Assembly: GCA_044448685.1 (NCBI GenBank)
Contig: JBIOHC010000009.1
Location: 37,455 to 101,454, forward strand
From: Palsa-965 sp044448685
GTDB lineage: Bacteria; Bacteroidota; Bacteroidia; Palsa-965
Reading direction: 5' to 3'
Length of the DNA: 64,000 nt
How positions within the stretch are numbered: the first letter of the stretch is position 1; the number at the start of each line of letters is the position of its first letter. A model generated the notes under the pieces. It was not told the DNA's origin. It worked only from the letters and a program-made list of their open reading frames with translations, and ran no database searches. A program made the position numbers and the translations under genes. This document shows, in pieces, positions 36,960-45,695 of the stretch.

Positions 36960-37658
36960 TTACTTTATCATCCAGCCAATACCGAGGCGCACTTCCAGGG
37001 TTTCTTTGGCAAAGGGTCCGTTTGATTTGGCATGTCTTCCCAAAGGAATATAAAACGGGGATGCAAGTTCAGGTAAGAAACGAATATGTTTTCCAATTGG
37101 CAGTTCATACCCCAGTCGTATGCCAGGGGCTATGGCATTGCAATGTGAAGTGCCGTTGTATTCATACACATCAGGGGAGTTGAAGGAACGGTATTGAATA
37201 TCCTGCCGTTGTATAATTGAAAAATAGGCCAGTTCAAATCCAGCTCTCATTCCGGCGGGTGAAGCCGCATTGCTCTTCCTGGAAGGGAAGAACCATTCAT
37301 AGCTGGCCCTGTAAAACTGGCCGGTGAAGCGGGTGGTGATGGATCCGGGATAAGCATTTACAGGTGCATTGCCATCAGGCGGTATCACATTGCTTGAAGA
37401 AATGGAACTTTCCCATCCGCTGCTTCCGTTCAGATTCGGGGAGTTACCGGCCGAAGCCAGTTCACTTTGACTGCCGAGCTGTCCTGTTCCGAATTCGAAA
37501 CCGATAAGGGTTTTATTGGTCAGATAATATTTAAACCCTATTCCCGGATAAGCTCTGTCAATACCTGCCGATCCGCTGATCCAGGCTTCCATATGCTGGG
37601 CATGCAAGCCTGCAGCAAGGGTCAGAAGAAGAAGGAATTGAAACAGCCGTTTATGCAT
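36960..37658 (-). CDS. Outer-membrane beta-barrel-like protein
   Basis: From ATG 37658 the protein has 232 residues and opens with a signal peptide (MHKRLFQFLLLLTLAAGLHAQ). The frame runs back to 37787 but would overlap the fumarylacetoacetase gene. Alternating amphipathic strands rich in Gly, Tyr and Ser (GIGFKYYLTNKTLIGFEFG, IRLGYELPIGKHIRFLPEL) and the last strand EVRLGIGWMIK resemble an eight- to ten-stranded outer-membrane barrel. Function unknown. Confidence 0.75.
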   Translation of the reverse strand: MHKRLFQFLLLLTLAAGLHAQHMEAWISGSAGIDRAYPGIGFKYYLTNKTLIGFEFGTGQLGSQSELASAGNSPNLNGSSGWESSISSSNVIPPDGNAPVNAYPGSITTRFTGQFYRASYEWFFPSRKSNAASPAGMRAGFELAYFSIIQRQDIQYRSFNSPDVYEYNGTSHCNAIAPGIRLGYELPIGKHIRFLPELASPFYIPLGRHAKSNGPFAKETLEVRLGIGWMIK

Positions 37659-37719
37659 GTTCAGTTTGAATGGTATTACAAATTTAACTTTTCCGCCGGA
37701 TATGCAGGATAACACTTCC

Positions 37720-38994
37720 TTATTTGGCCGGGAGCACAGTAGCCCTGCATTCTCCAAAGCCGATACATATTCCGTCTTTTTCGGCACGACCGCGAATTAC
37801 GACTGTGTCTCCGTCGTTGATGAATTTGCGTTCAGAGCCATTTTTAAGTTTAAGGGGATTACTGCCTCTCCAGGTCAATTCCAGCATAGATCCGAAAGAA
37901 GTAGGGTCAGGCCCGCTGATAGTACCGGAAGCCATCAGATCGCCCACATTAATATTACATCCGTTCACGGTATGATGTGCCAGTTGCTGCTCCATAGTCC
38001 AGTACATGTACTTATAGTTCGACCGGCTTACAACAGTTTCATCGCTTGAATTTTCCGGAATAATAGAAACTTCCAGAGGGATATCAATATTCTTATTCCC
38101 ATAGTATTGCAGATAAGGCAATACAGCCGGTCCCTGCTTATACCCCTCGGTGCGGAAGGGCTCCAGGGCATCAAGGGTTACAATCCAGGGTGAAAGGGTA
38201 GAGGCAAAATTTTTGGCCAGGAAAGGTCCCAGAGGAACATATTCCCAGGTCTGTATGTCACGCGCACTCCAGTCGTTGAACAAGGTCATTCCGAAAATAA
38301 AATCGTCAGCCTCGCCTGTTGAAACACTGTCGCCCATGTTTGTACTACGCCCGATGATAAATCCCATTTCGAGTTCAAAATCCAGAGCCTTAGTAGGGCC
38401 GAAAGAAGGCAGCTCGGCATCGGCAGCCTTTGTCTGTCCTTTAGGCCGGTGAAAGCTGTGCCCGGATACACAGATGGAAGAAGACCTTCCGTGATACCCT
38501 ACTGGCAAATGCTTCCAGTTCGGCAGCAAGGCATTGGCAGGGTCGCGGAACATTTTTCCAACATTAGTGGCATGATCAATACTTGAATAGAAATCGGTAT
38601 AGTCTCCTATCCGTACGGGTATCTGCAATGTCACATCGGAAAGTTTGTGTATGATTCTTTTCTGTTGATCGGGCCGGTCACGCAATTCCGGATTTTCAAC
38701 ATTGAGCATGTCGGAAACGATTTGGCGTAACAGACGGCATTTTTCCTTGCCCATACCGATAACCGGATTCAGAAATTGATTTTCAAAGATCTGAAGATTT
38801 ACATTCAGGTCTTTCATATATCCATGCAGAGCTGCCTCGGCAAGGTCCACCACATAATCGCCTATGGCTATACCTGCCCTTGGCAGTTTGCCTTCCCGTT
38901 TAAAGATTCCAAAGGGAAGGTTCTGGATAGGAAAATCACTCTCCGGACTGACCGGTAACCAGGATTTCAAGGCAGGATCATTCGCTTTTATCAT
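37720..38994 (-). CDS. fahA: Fumarylacetoacetase
   Basis: The protein has 424 residues, the length of the eukaryotic-type enzyme. It has an N-terminal SH3-like FAH_N domain (SDFPIQNLPFGIFK) and the catalytic FAH domain with DYTDFYSSIDHATNVG, the metal-ligand segment FELEMGFIIG, DWSARDIQTWEYVPLGPFLAK, and LMASGTISGPDPTSFGSMLEL. It splits fumarylacetoacetate into fumarate and acetoacetate at the end of tyrosine degradation. The upstream steps (homogentisate dioxygenase) are not in the window. It follows a small membrane-protein gene by 6 bases. Confidence 0.96.
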   Translation of the reverse strand: MIKANDPALKSWLPVSPESDFPIQNLPFGIFKREGKLPRAGIAIGDYVVDLAEAALHGYMKDLNVNLQIFENQFLNPVIGMGKEKCRLLRQIVSDMLNVENPELRDRPDQQKRIIHKLSDVTLQIPVRIGDYTDFYSSIDHATNVGKMFRDPANALLPNWKHLPVGYHGRSSSICVSGHSFHRPKGQTKAADAELPSFGPTKALDFELEMGFIIGRSTNMGDSVSTGEADDFIFGMTLFNDWSARDIQTWEYVPLGPFLAKNFASTLSPWIVTLDALEPFRTEGYKQGPAVLPYLQYYGNKNIDIPLEVSIIPENSSDETVVSRSNYKYMYWTMEQQLAHHTVNGCNINVGDLMASGTISGPDPTSFGSMLELTWRGSNPLKLKNGSERKFINDGDTVVIRGRAEKDGICIGFGECRATVLPAK

Positions 38995-39000
38995 AAGACT

Positions 39001-39396
39001 TTACTTCGCGTTATTTTTTATTTTTTCTTCCAGCTTACGTATGGTCCTGTTCTTGCTTACAATAAACAGGGCCAGTAAGGGAAGCACAAGCATGTTGACG
39101 AAGGTAAACAAAGAAAACAAGCTGAACATTTTACCAAGGCTTGAAGCGCTGCTGGAGGCTGAGGCTATCATATACTGTTTGCCGTAAATATGCATGGCTA
39201 TTCCCCAGCCACCTCCCAGCAGGGAAAAGAGAAGGAGAAGGAGGTAGGAAGGCAGGCTTGTTTTGAAGAAAAGCTTTCCCATTCCGAAAATGATTCCGCT
39301 GGCAACGATGGCATACAATACGAATACGGAACAAACCAGAATTGTAGGTGCCGAACCTTCTAATGTTGTAGTTGCTTCCTGCTGGAGTAAGACCAT
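39001..39396 (-). CDS. Small integral membrane protein of unknown function
   Basis: The protein has 131 residues with three or four predicted helices (about 18-40, 49-70, 88-112) and a charged C-terminus (KNRTIRKLEEKIKNNAK). No family recognised. It is divergent from the TonB-C gene at 39453, with a 56-base gap that holds TATCTTTT on the plus strand, one mismatch from the -7 consensus. It probably shares a transcript with fahA. Confidence 0.65.
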   Translation of the reverse strand: MVLLQQEATTTLEGSAPTILVCSVFVLYAIVASGIIFGMGKLFFKTSLPSYLLLLLFSLLGGGWGIAMHIYGKQYMIASASSSASSLGKMFSLFSLFTFVNMLVLPLLALFIVSKNRTIRKLEEKIKNNAK

Positions 39397-39452
39397 GGGG
39401 GTAAAATTAAGAGATTCTATGTATCTTTTTCCATTCCAATCGTTATCAATTT

Positions 39453-39944
39453 ATGATACAGAGGCTGATTTTTATGGTATGTCTGTTTTTCAGCACTTTT
39501 GCCTGGGGACAGGGCAGCACGGCAAGCACTATTGTAGTGAGGAAGAAAGTGAAACCTGCATTGGAATCAAGTAAGTCCGAAACTGGAGATTATTATCCTG
39601 TCATACAATGGAAAACCTATGACCTGACTACCGTGCGTATTCACAACGGTACTTTGCCTGCTTTCCCCGGAGGGGATACTGCCAGGGCTTCTTTTATTGT
39701 AAATAACACCCGTTATAAGGAAGAATGGAAACGTGCACGTAAAAATGGCAAGGTCATTGTTGATTTCACCCTGGATACACTGGGTCGTGTAAACGATGCC
39801 TCAGTCAAAAACAGAATCGGCATGGGTTGTGATGAGGAAGCATTAAGAGTGGTTCAAAGCATGCCTGCATGGAAACCGGCAATGCTCACAGGTAAGAAAG
39901 TAAAAGTGTTCATGAGCCTGGCTGTTTATTTCCCTCCGAAGTGA
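39453..39944 (+). CDS. Exported TonB C-terminal-domain protein (paralogue 1)
   Basis: The protein has 163 residues. A cleavable signal peptide (MIQRLIFMVCLFFSTFAWGQ) is followed by the FPGGD motif near residue 72 and a TonB_C domain (KVIVDFTLDTLGRVNDASV, GCDEEALRVVQSMPAWKPAM). Classic TonB has an uncleaved anchor and a Pro-rich spacer; neither is seen. It may therefore be a free periplasmic TonB-like domain rather than an energy transducer. A paralogue with the same layout follows at 40138. Confidence 0.82.
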   Translation: MIQRLIFMVCLFFSTFAWGQGSTASTIVVRKKVKPALESSKSETGDYYPVIQWKTYDLTTVRIHNGTLPAFPGGDTARASFIVNNTRYKEEWKRARKNGKVIVDFTLDTLGRVNDASVKNRIGMGCDEEALRVVQSMPAWKPAMLTGKKVKVFMSLAVYFPPK

Positions 39945-40015
39945 TAATCGGGATTCATTGTTCTTTGATACAAGATTGGTTTCTCTTTAATTGAATGTAC
40001 GACTTGTTTGCGTAG

Positions 40016-40138
40016 ATGGACATAGTATTCCTGAACAAAAAGATCGTATTTCTGAACAAATACCTCCTATATCTGACCAAATATATCATACCCGCTATGA
40101 ATAAATGGAATCACTTAATTATTAATAATTTAGCCTGA
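40016..40138 (+). CDS. Possible 40-codon ORF with a heptad-like repeat
   Basis: ATG 40016 opens a 40-residue frame (MDIVFLNKKIVFLNKYLLYL at its start) whose TGA overlaps the ATG of the next gene by one base (TGATG). The DNA holds three imperfect 21-base units at 40025-40087, so the peptide repeats every seven residues (VFLNKKI, VFLNKYL, LYLTKYI). It could form a short basic amphipathic helix. It might equally be a non-coding direct-repeat element. No upstream ribosome-binding or promoter signal was identified. Confidence 0.25.
   Translation: MDIVFLNKKIVFLNKYLLYLTKYIIPAMNKWNHLIINNLA
40025..40087 (+). repeat. Three tandem imperfect 21-base repeats
   Basis: Three adjacent units share the pattern gTATttCTGAaCAAAta. 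The units start at 40025, 40046 and 40067, directly before the second TonB-C gene. They could be iterated binding sites or code for the heptad peptide described for the overlapping small ORF. Confidence 0.7.
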
Positions 40139-40581
40139 TGAAACCCTATTTGTTTTTGCTTTTTTTTCTGTTTGTAAGTGGCTTAAGCCTGGCCCAGGAT
40201 ACCACTAAACACGTTCTTGTGGTAAGAAGACCCACCCGTCTTATCGATACCAATGCGGTAGTACTGCCCGCATTATTTGAACCCGACCAGCCGGCTGAGT
40301 TTCCGGGAGGGAAGTATGAGCTTGCCAGGTACCTGCATGAGCATGTGGTATACCCTGAAAAGGCAAAAACAGACAGTGTTCAAGGCTCTGTTATACTTAG
40401 AATGACCATCAGTGCAGCCGGGAAGGTGGGTAAGATAAAAGTGGTTAAAAGCCTGGGTTCGGGCTGTGATGAGGCAGCCATCCATATGGCATCTAAAATG
40501 CCTGCCTGGATTGGGGCCATGCACAAAGGAAAACACATAGAATCAGAGGTTTACCTTCCTATTGTGTTTTTAATCCAATAA
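40138..40581 (+). CDS. Exported TonB C-terminal-domain protein (paralogue 2)
   Basis: The protein has 147 residues. Signal peptide MKPYLFLLFFLFVSGLSLAQ, then EFPGGKYELARYLHEHVVYP and a TonB_C fold (GSVILRMTISAAGKVGKIKV, GCDEAAIHMASKMPAWIGAMHK). Like its neighbour at 39453 it lacks a Pro-rich spacer and a stable membrane anchor. The FPGG...YPE..A form is the one most often seen in Bacteroidota TonB-C proteins. It precedes a sigma factor gene by 52 bases. Confidence 0.85.
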   Translation: MKPYLFLLFFLFVSGLSLAQDTTKHVLVVRRPTRLIDTNAVVLPALFEPDQPAEFPGGKYELARYLHEHVVYPEKAKTDSVQGSVILRMTISAAGKVGKIKVVKSLGSGCDEAAIHMASKMPAWIGAMHKGKHIESEVYLPIVFLIQ

Positions 40582-40633
40582 GCTGTATCTTTTTTCCCGG
40601 ATAGCGTTATGGGTTCAGATAACAATCAGAACT

Positions 40634-41242
40634 ATGCAGCCGGCCATCCTTCATCATCCTATGGAATATGTGTCGAAATACCATGCCAGCACTGAAGCCC
40701 TGAACGAGGAGTGGGTTGAAATTCAGGCAGCCCAGGCCAATCCGGCCCGGTTCGAGGTATTGTATGACAGGTATTACGAACGCATCTTATCTTTTATTTA
40801 CCAGCGTTTAGACGATAAAGACCTGGCTTTTGACATCACCTCCCAGGTTTTTCTGAAAGCCATGCAAAACCTGCATAAGTTTCAGTTTAAAGGGGTCCCC
40901 TTTGCTTCCTGGTTGTTTCGGATTGCCAAAAATGAGGTTTACCAGCTTTTCAGGGATCAGAAAGCGGAACGTACCGTGAACATAGAGAAGGTGAACCTGA
41001 AATCAATGGTCGAGGAGATGGACGAGGATATGTATGAACCTTATTATGGATTATTAAAAGAAAGTGTTGCTTCTCTGGATGAAGCAGAGATACAGTTTAT
41101 AGAAATGCGTTTTTTTGAAAAGAGGGCTTTTAAAGAGATAGGTGAGATTATGAATATTACCGAGAATCATGCCAAGGTTAAGCTGTACAGGATTCTCGAC
41201 AAGTTGAAAAAAGCATTGTTGAAAAAGAAAAAAGCCCACTGA
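40634..41242 (+). CDS. ECF-type RNA polymerase sigma factor
   Basis: The protein has up to 202 residues; MEYVSKYH at residue 12 is an alternative start. Sigma region 2 is seen at ANPARFEVLYDRYYERILSF and AFDITSQVFLKAMQNLHKFQ, with the -10 recognition helix SWLFRIAKNEVYQLFRDQK. Region 4 is seen at SLDEAEIQFIEMRFFEKRAF with KEIGEIMNITENHAKVKLYR as helix-turn-helix. It would direct polymerase to a small regulon. The following gene at 41256, 13 bases away, encodes a membrane protein likely to be its anti-sigma partner. Confidence 0.92.
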   Translation: MQPAILHHPMEYVSKYHASTEALNEEWVEIQAAQANPARFEVLYDRYYERILSFIYQRLDDKDLAFDITSQVFLKAMQNLHKFQFKGVPFASWLFRIAKNEVYQLFRDQKAERTVNIEKVNLKSMVEEMDEDMYEPYYGLLKESVASLDEAEIQFIEMRFFEKRAFKEIGEIMNITENHAKVKLYRILDKLKKALLKKKKAH

Positions 41243-41255
41243 AAAAAGACATTTA

Positions 41256-43001
41256 ATGCACACTCCGATGAAAGCGAAAATTAACATAGACAGGGAGCCG
41301 TTAACCCCGGAAGAGATCAGGGGCCGCAAGGATTTCAATGCTGTGCTGAAACAGTATCAGCAAAGCCCTGCACAGGCAGGATCGGCCACCAAGCCTTTCT
41401 TCAAATCAACCGGATTCCTGGCAAGCGGAGTCCTTGTAGTATGCACGGCGGTATCTGTTTTTATGTACAGCATCTATCACAGCAAATCAGAATCGAAAGC
41501 AAATGTTGAAAAATCAGTCCTCAAACCGGAACAAAACAGCAACCTGACTTATCTTCCTGCTGCTACAGGCAATCTGAAAATGAAGATCAGTCCGCCTATA
41601 AAGAAACTGGATATACCGTATCAGCATTATCAGGTAGATGCAGCACAGGGAGGAGAATTCAAAACCCAGAAAGGATCCCGGATCAGGGTACCAAAGCAGG
41701 CTTTTGCCGATGCAAATGGTAAGGCTCTGAACGGACAGGTTGAGCTCCGCTTCCGGGAGTTTCATGACCCTGTTGATTTCTTCCTTTGCGGAATCCCTAT
41801 GTGTTATGACTCAGCAGGTGTACGCTATCAGTTTGAATCAGCCGGAATGATAGAACTCCTCGGATTTAAAGATGGCAAGCCTGTGTATATTCTTCCCGGT
41901 AAAAAGGTGGAGATAGAGCTGGATTCCCGCCGCACCGGAGGAACAGCCTATAATATATACCGTTTCGATACTGCTACCTGCAACTGGGAATACCTGGGCA
42001 AGGATAAGCTGGCCCGTCAGGCTGTATCGGAAGCAACAGGCCGTGCTTCAGACAGTGTCTCGGATCAGGCCCGTATCAATGCCCTGCCTGAAATAAAAGC
42101 CATTGACGCACAAATAGAACAGGTTCGTACCGACTGTGAAAAACAGCTTCAGCAATTACCTAAAAACCCTGCAGAACCTTCCAAACCGGTAAAGGCTACA
42201 GCCTCACGCAAGCATTTCAATATAGATGTAAAAGCTTCGGAATTTCCTGAGCTGGTTCAATACAAATCCAGTGATTGGGAAGTGGACCCGGCGAACAAAA
42301 AAGTGAGTGACGAGATATTCGATATGACCTGGGAAGATGCAAAGCTCAGCGAAGGGACTAAGAAAGGTGTCAATTATTACCTGACCCTGAGCGGAAACAA
42401 CAAGACCATTAAGCTTCTCGTTGATCCCGTTTTTGAAGGGAAAAACTATGATAAAGCCATGGCTGATTTCAATTCCAAATTCAAAATTTATGAATCGGGA
42501 AGACAGGACAGGTTGGCTAAGGAGCAAAAAATAAAGATGTTCGAGGATTCTATGGTAACAGCTACCGTGGAGAAACGCAAAGAATTGCTTGCTGCCCGAA
42601 ACTTCGAAATGAATAAGACTGCCTCACTTGTAAGTTGTTTTTCAATAAGCGGATTCGGAGTATATAACTGTGATGCCCCTTGTTATTATCCCAAAGGTAT
42701 GGTTACTCCTATACGGCTGGTGGATGCATCGGGTAATTTGCTCCCATGCAGAGATGCATACCTTGTTGATAATTCAAAGAACAGCCTCTTTACCTATTAC
42801 GGGGCTGAGATTCCTGCTTTCCGATTCAATCCTCAGGCAAAGAATCTGCTTTGGACAATGGCCAATGGTAAGTTATACCTGTTGCGTAACAAACAATTCT
42901 CAACTATTACAGGGGTTGCCGGACATCAGGATGTACAGATGGAAGAAGTCAAGCAGGAATTTAAAACAGCGGAGGAGATGAAGGTGTATATGGGGATTTG
43001 A
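41256..43001 (+). CDS. Single-pass membrane protein, probable anti-sigma partner
   Basis: The protein has 581 residues; MKAKINIDREPLTPEEI at residue 5 may be the real start. A short cytoplasmic part (about 50 residues) precedes one helix (STGFLASGVLVVCTAVSVFM). The large periplasmic part has a repeated-looking beta domain (GSRIRVPKQAFADANGKALN, VELRFREFHDPVDFFLCGIP) and later a helical Lys/Glu-rich segment. Position after an ECF sigma gene and the topology suggest an anti-sigma sensor, but the usual zinc-binding anti-sigma motif is absent. The periplasmic domain seems to be one recurring in Bacteroidota; no named family. Confidence 0.65.
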   Translation: MHTPMKAKINIDREPLTPEEIRGRKDFNAVLKQYQQSPAQAGSATKPFFKSTGFLASGVLVVCTAVSVFMYSIYHSKSESKANVEKSVLKPEQNSNLTYLPAATGNLKMKISPPIKKLDIPYQHYQVDAAQGGEFKTQKGSRIRVPKQAFADANGKALNGQVELRFREFHDPVDFFLCGIPMCYDSAGVRYQFESAGMIELLGFKDGKPVYILPGKKVEIELDSRRTGGTAYNIYRFDTATCNWEYLGKDKLARQAVSEATGRASDSVSDQARINALPEIKAIDAQIEQVRTDCEKQLQQLPKNPAEPSKPVKATASRKHFNIDVKASEFPELVQYKSSDWEVDPANKKVSDEIFDMTWEDAKLSEGTKKGVNYYLTLSGNNKTIKLLVDPVFEGKNYDKAMADFNSKFKIYESGRQDRLAKEQKIKMFEDSMVTATVEKRKELLAARNFEMNKTASLVSCFSISGFGVYNCDAPCYYPKGMVTPIRLVDASGNLLPCRDAYLVDNSKNSLFTYYGAEIPAFRFNPQAKNLLWTMANGKLYLLRNKQFSTITGVAGHQDVQMEEVKQEFKTAEEMKVYMGI

Positions 43002-43014
43002 TTAATTTCGCACA

Positions 43015-44565
43015 GTGCATACCCGCCCTTATTTATTTTATATCCTTTCTTTTATTGAAGGCGCTGCTGTCATGGCAGCCGAATTGCTTGGAGCAAAGAT
43101 GCTGGCTCCTTATTTCGGATCCTCTCTCTATGTATGGGCTACTGTTATGGCTATCACCCTCGGGGGACTGGCCATGGGTTATTTTTGCGGAGGCCTGCTC
43201 TCATACAAAAAAAAGGGCCCCTTGGTGCTTTATTACGTGATGTTCCTGGCTTCTGTGCTGGTTATGCTCATGCCCTTCACCTCCAAAATGATTCTGACCC
43301 TTATCGGGGCTCATGCGCTGTTACCTTCTGTTATTCTCAGTGCTTCCATCTTCCTGTTGCCTCCGATTTTTATGATGGGCATGGTAAGTCCGCTGATAAT
43401 CCGCAGTATTACCACCCATATTGATCATGCCGGGCGCTCTGCCGGAGCCATATATGCCATCTCTACCTTAGGCGGTATCTGTTCCACATTCCTTACCGGT
43501 TTTTGGATCATCCCTTCCTTCGGACTTATGAAACCCTGTATCATTACCGGTATTATCCTCGGAATTATTCCGGTGATCATGATTCTGAAAACAAACAAGG
43601 CAGCAGCTTTATTCTTCCTTGTCTTTGCCTCCTGGACTTTTTACCGTTCATTTTCCGTTGAATTTCCTGCCGGCCTTTCTGTTCCTTATTCCAGTGAAGG
43701 CTTGCTGGGTCAGGTAATGGTGGTGGATTATCCGGGTAAGAATCCATACGGCACAACCTACGGAACAAACCGGGTTTTGTTCGTTAACCGTATCACCCAA
43801 AGTCAATATAATAATGAAGCGGATTCACTTAAACACTTCGGCTATGTCGATATGATCCTCCAGGCTGTTACCCTGTTTCCTGAAAAACCTTCCGTACTTG
43901 TCTGCGGCCTTGGAGGAGGCAGCCTGGCTCAGGAACTGCTGAATAAGGGATGCCGGGTCGATGCCTGCGAACTGGATCCCCGAATGGAAATGGTTGCCAA
44001 AACTTATTTTCATTTAAGTCCGGAGCTGGCCGTACATATTGATGATGCCCGGCATTATATACGGAATACAACAAATCACTATGATGCTATTGTTCTGGAT
44101 CTGTTCAGAGGTGAAGAAAGCCCCGGTCATTGTTTCAGTCTGGAAGCGATAGAAGAAATGAAGGCCCATCTGAAACCCGGGGGAGTGCTGATGATTAACG
44201 GGAATGGATTTATAACCGGAAAACGGGGAGCGGGGATGAGAGCTGTATACCGTACCCTTTCTGCCGGAGGGCTGAGCGTTTGCCTGGCTGCTTCCAATGC
44301 CGATGAAGCCTGGCGTAACCTGCTTTTTTTTGCCGGAGAAAAGGAGGATCTGAAACTGACTCAGATAGCAGAAATGATGAAGAAATCGGGGAGGCCGGTG
44401 CTTGGAAAGGAATCATTGTCTTCATCGGAAGACCTGATACTGACCGATAATTTACCGGCCCTTGATGAACTCAATGCAGATGCTTATCGTAACTGGAGGA
44501 GCGCCACCATAACTTATTTTGTGAGTGAAGCACAGCGTAAACGGAATTTGCCAATTTTTCAATAA
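43015..44565 (+). CDS. Membrane protein fused to a spermidine-synthase-like domain
   Basis: The protein has 516 residues and starts with GTG. About seven N-terminal helices (residues 5-215, MFS-like half) are followed by a Rossmann methyltransferase-type domain: VLVCGLGGGSLAQELLNKGC (SAM/dcSAM loop), DACELDPRMEMVAKTYF and DARHYIRNTTNHYDAIVLDL. This matches the fused MFS/spermidine synthase-like family. Whether it makes polyamines is unproven; no SAM decarboxylase gene is nearby. A helper role for the unknown protein encoded 8 bases downstream is possible. Confidence 0.85.
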   Translation: MHTRPYLFYILSFIEGAAVMAAELLGAKMLAPYFGSSLYVWATVMAITLGGLAMGYFCGGLLSYKKKGPLVLYYVMFLASVLVMLMPFTSKMILTLIGAHALLPSVILSASIFLLPPIFMMGMVSPLIIRSITTHIDHAGRSAGAIYAISTLGGICSTFLTGFWIIPSFGLMKPCIITGIILGIIPVIMILKTNKAAALFFLVFASWTFYRSFSVEFPAGLSVPYSSEGLLGQVMVVDYPGKNPYGTTYGTNRVLFVNRITQSQYNNEADSLKHFGYVDMILQAVTLFPEKPSVLVCGLGGGSLAQELLNKGCRVDACELDPRMEMVAKTYFHLSPELAVHIDDARHYIRNTTNHYDAIVLDLFRGEESPGHCFSLEAIEEMKAHLKPGGVLMINGNGFITGKRGAGMRAVYRTLSAGGLSVCLAASNADEAWRNLLFFAGEKEDLKLTQIAEMMKKSGRPVLGKESLSSSEDLILTDNLPALDELNADAYRNWRSATITYFVSEAQRKRNLPIFQ

Positions 44566-44573
44566 GGGCAACA

Positions 44574-45695
44574 ATGAAATTTAAATTCCACCTCGTTCCC
44601 GCGTCACATCCCTTGCTCCGCTATCAGCACGAGTATGTGAGCCTGTGCGAAGGACTCCGGGAGCTGGGGCGTGAATTCTACGGCTCGGATACGTACTGGC
44701 AGGAACCTGATAACAATCACTTTCTGATCACAAAAGCCCCTGCATCTTTTGAAAGCGATGTGGATGTTTACAATACCTATTTCTTTGCCGCATTTCCGGA
44801 AGCCATCCTGCATGTGAACTACGATAAAATGAATATTCTGATTGACAGGGAAGACGGGCTTTACGGTGCATACAGTCATCCCATGTTTAAGAAATTTGAT
44901 CTGATTCTGCGTACTCATTACAACGGACATGTTAATTATGCTTACTATCATCCGAATATCAAACCCTGGGCATTCGGGCTTAGTGAACGTATTATGAAAA
45001 CCACAAACCGGTCTTTCGGGGAACCGGTGGCAGACAGGATGCTGGTTAATTTCAGGTTGCCTCACCAACTCCGGGATAAGGCAGCAAAGGAATTCATTCC
45101 GGTTATTGCTGATAAATATCCTGTGTTCAACGGAGTTACCAGAGCCATTGAGGACGCTGTGCCTGATTCAGCAAGCGATTATGACCGCATCAACTGGAAG
45201 CAGAGCGGACACCGTCATGACCCCGAATATTACCGTTTGCTGAATACCTCCTTGCTGACTTCCGCTTTCGGAGGATTTATCTTTCCCCGCCCTTTTGCAA
45301 CAAACCGCATGGTCAGGCAAGCCCAGAACGGGGTCCGCCTTTGGTCTTCCCTGTCAGCTAAACTTGGACTGGATATAGCCCCGTTGAATTTTATTGATCA
45401 GTTCGACAGCTGGCGACTTTGGGAATCTTTCTATTCCCAAACATGCCCTGTGCATATGGACTTTGATTACTGGAAATGGGTACTCCCGGTGATGCCGGTC
45501 AATAAACAACATTACTGGGGAGTGAAAGGTTTTGAATTTGAAAAGAGTGCAGCAGCGTTAAAAGGGCTTCACAGGGATGATATACTTCAGATAGGTCTCC
45601 AGGGCAGACAATGGTCTGAACAATATTACAGTCCGGTTGCTATGGCAGAGCGTTTGTTAGTGTTAGTCAGCAACGTTAGTAAGAGACAGCATTAA
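44574..45695 (+). CDS. Protein of unknown function, glycosyltransferase-like features
   Basis: The protein has 373 residues, soluble, with no signal peptide. It contains HVNYDKMNILIDREDGLYGA, LILRTHYNGHVNYAYYHPNI and a late FGGFIFPRPFATNRMV segment. The last resembles the glycosyltransferase habit of dating a hit region (FEVFGLSLLE-like) only loosely. Aromatic-rich tail (MDFDYWKWVLPVMPVNKQHY). I do not recognise the family. It ends 4 bases inside the convergent acyltransferase gene, with no terminator between them. Confidence 0.6.
   Translation: MKFKFHLVPASHPLLRYQHEYVSLCEGLRELGREFYGSDTYWQEPDNNHFLITKAPASFESDVDVYNTYFFAAFPEAILHVNYDKMNILIDREDGLYGAYSHPMFKKFDLILRTHYNGHVNYAYYHPNIKPWAFGLSERIMKTTNRSFGEPVADRMLVNFRLPHQLRDKAAKEFIPVIADKYPVFNGVTRAIEDAVPDSASDYDRINWKQSGHRHDPEYYRLLNTSLLTSAFGGFIFPRPFATNRMVRQAQNGVRLWSSLSAKLGLDIAPLNFIDQFDSWRLWESFYSQTCPVHMDFDYWKWVLPVMPVNKQHYWGVKGFEFEKSAAALKGLHRDDILQIGLQGRQWSEQYYSPVAMAERLLVLVSNVSKRQH

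Noticed and set aside
40025..40087. Possible CRISPR array
   Set aside because: There are only three degenerate units, with no spacers and no cas genes nearby.
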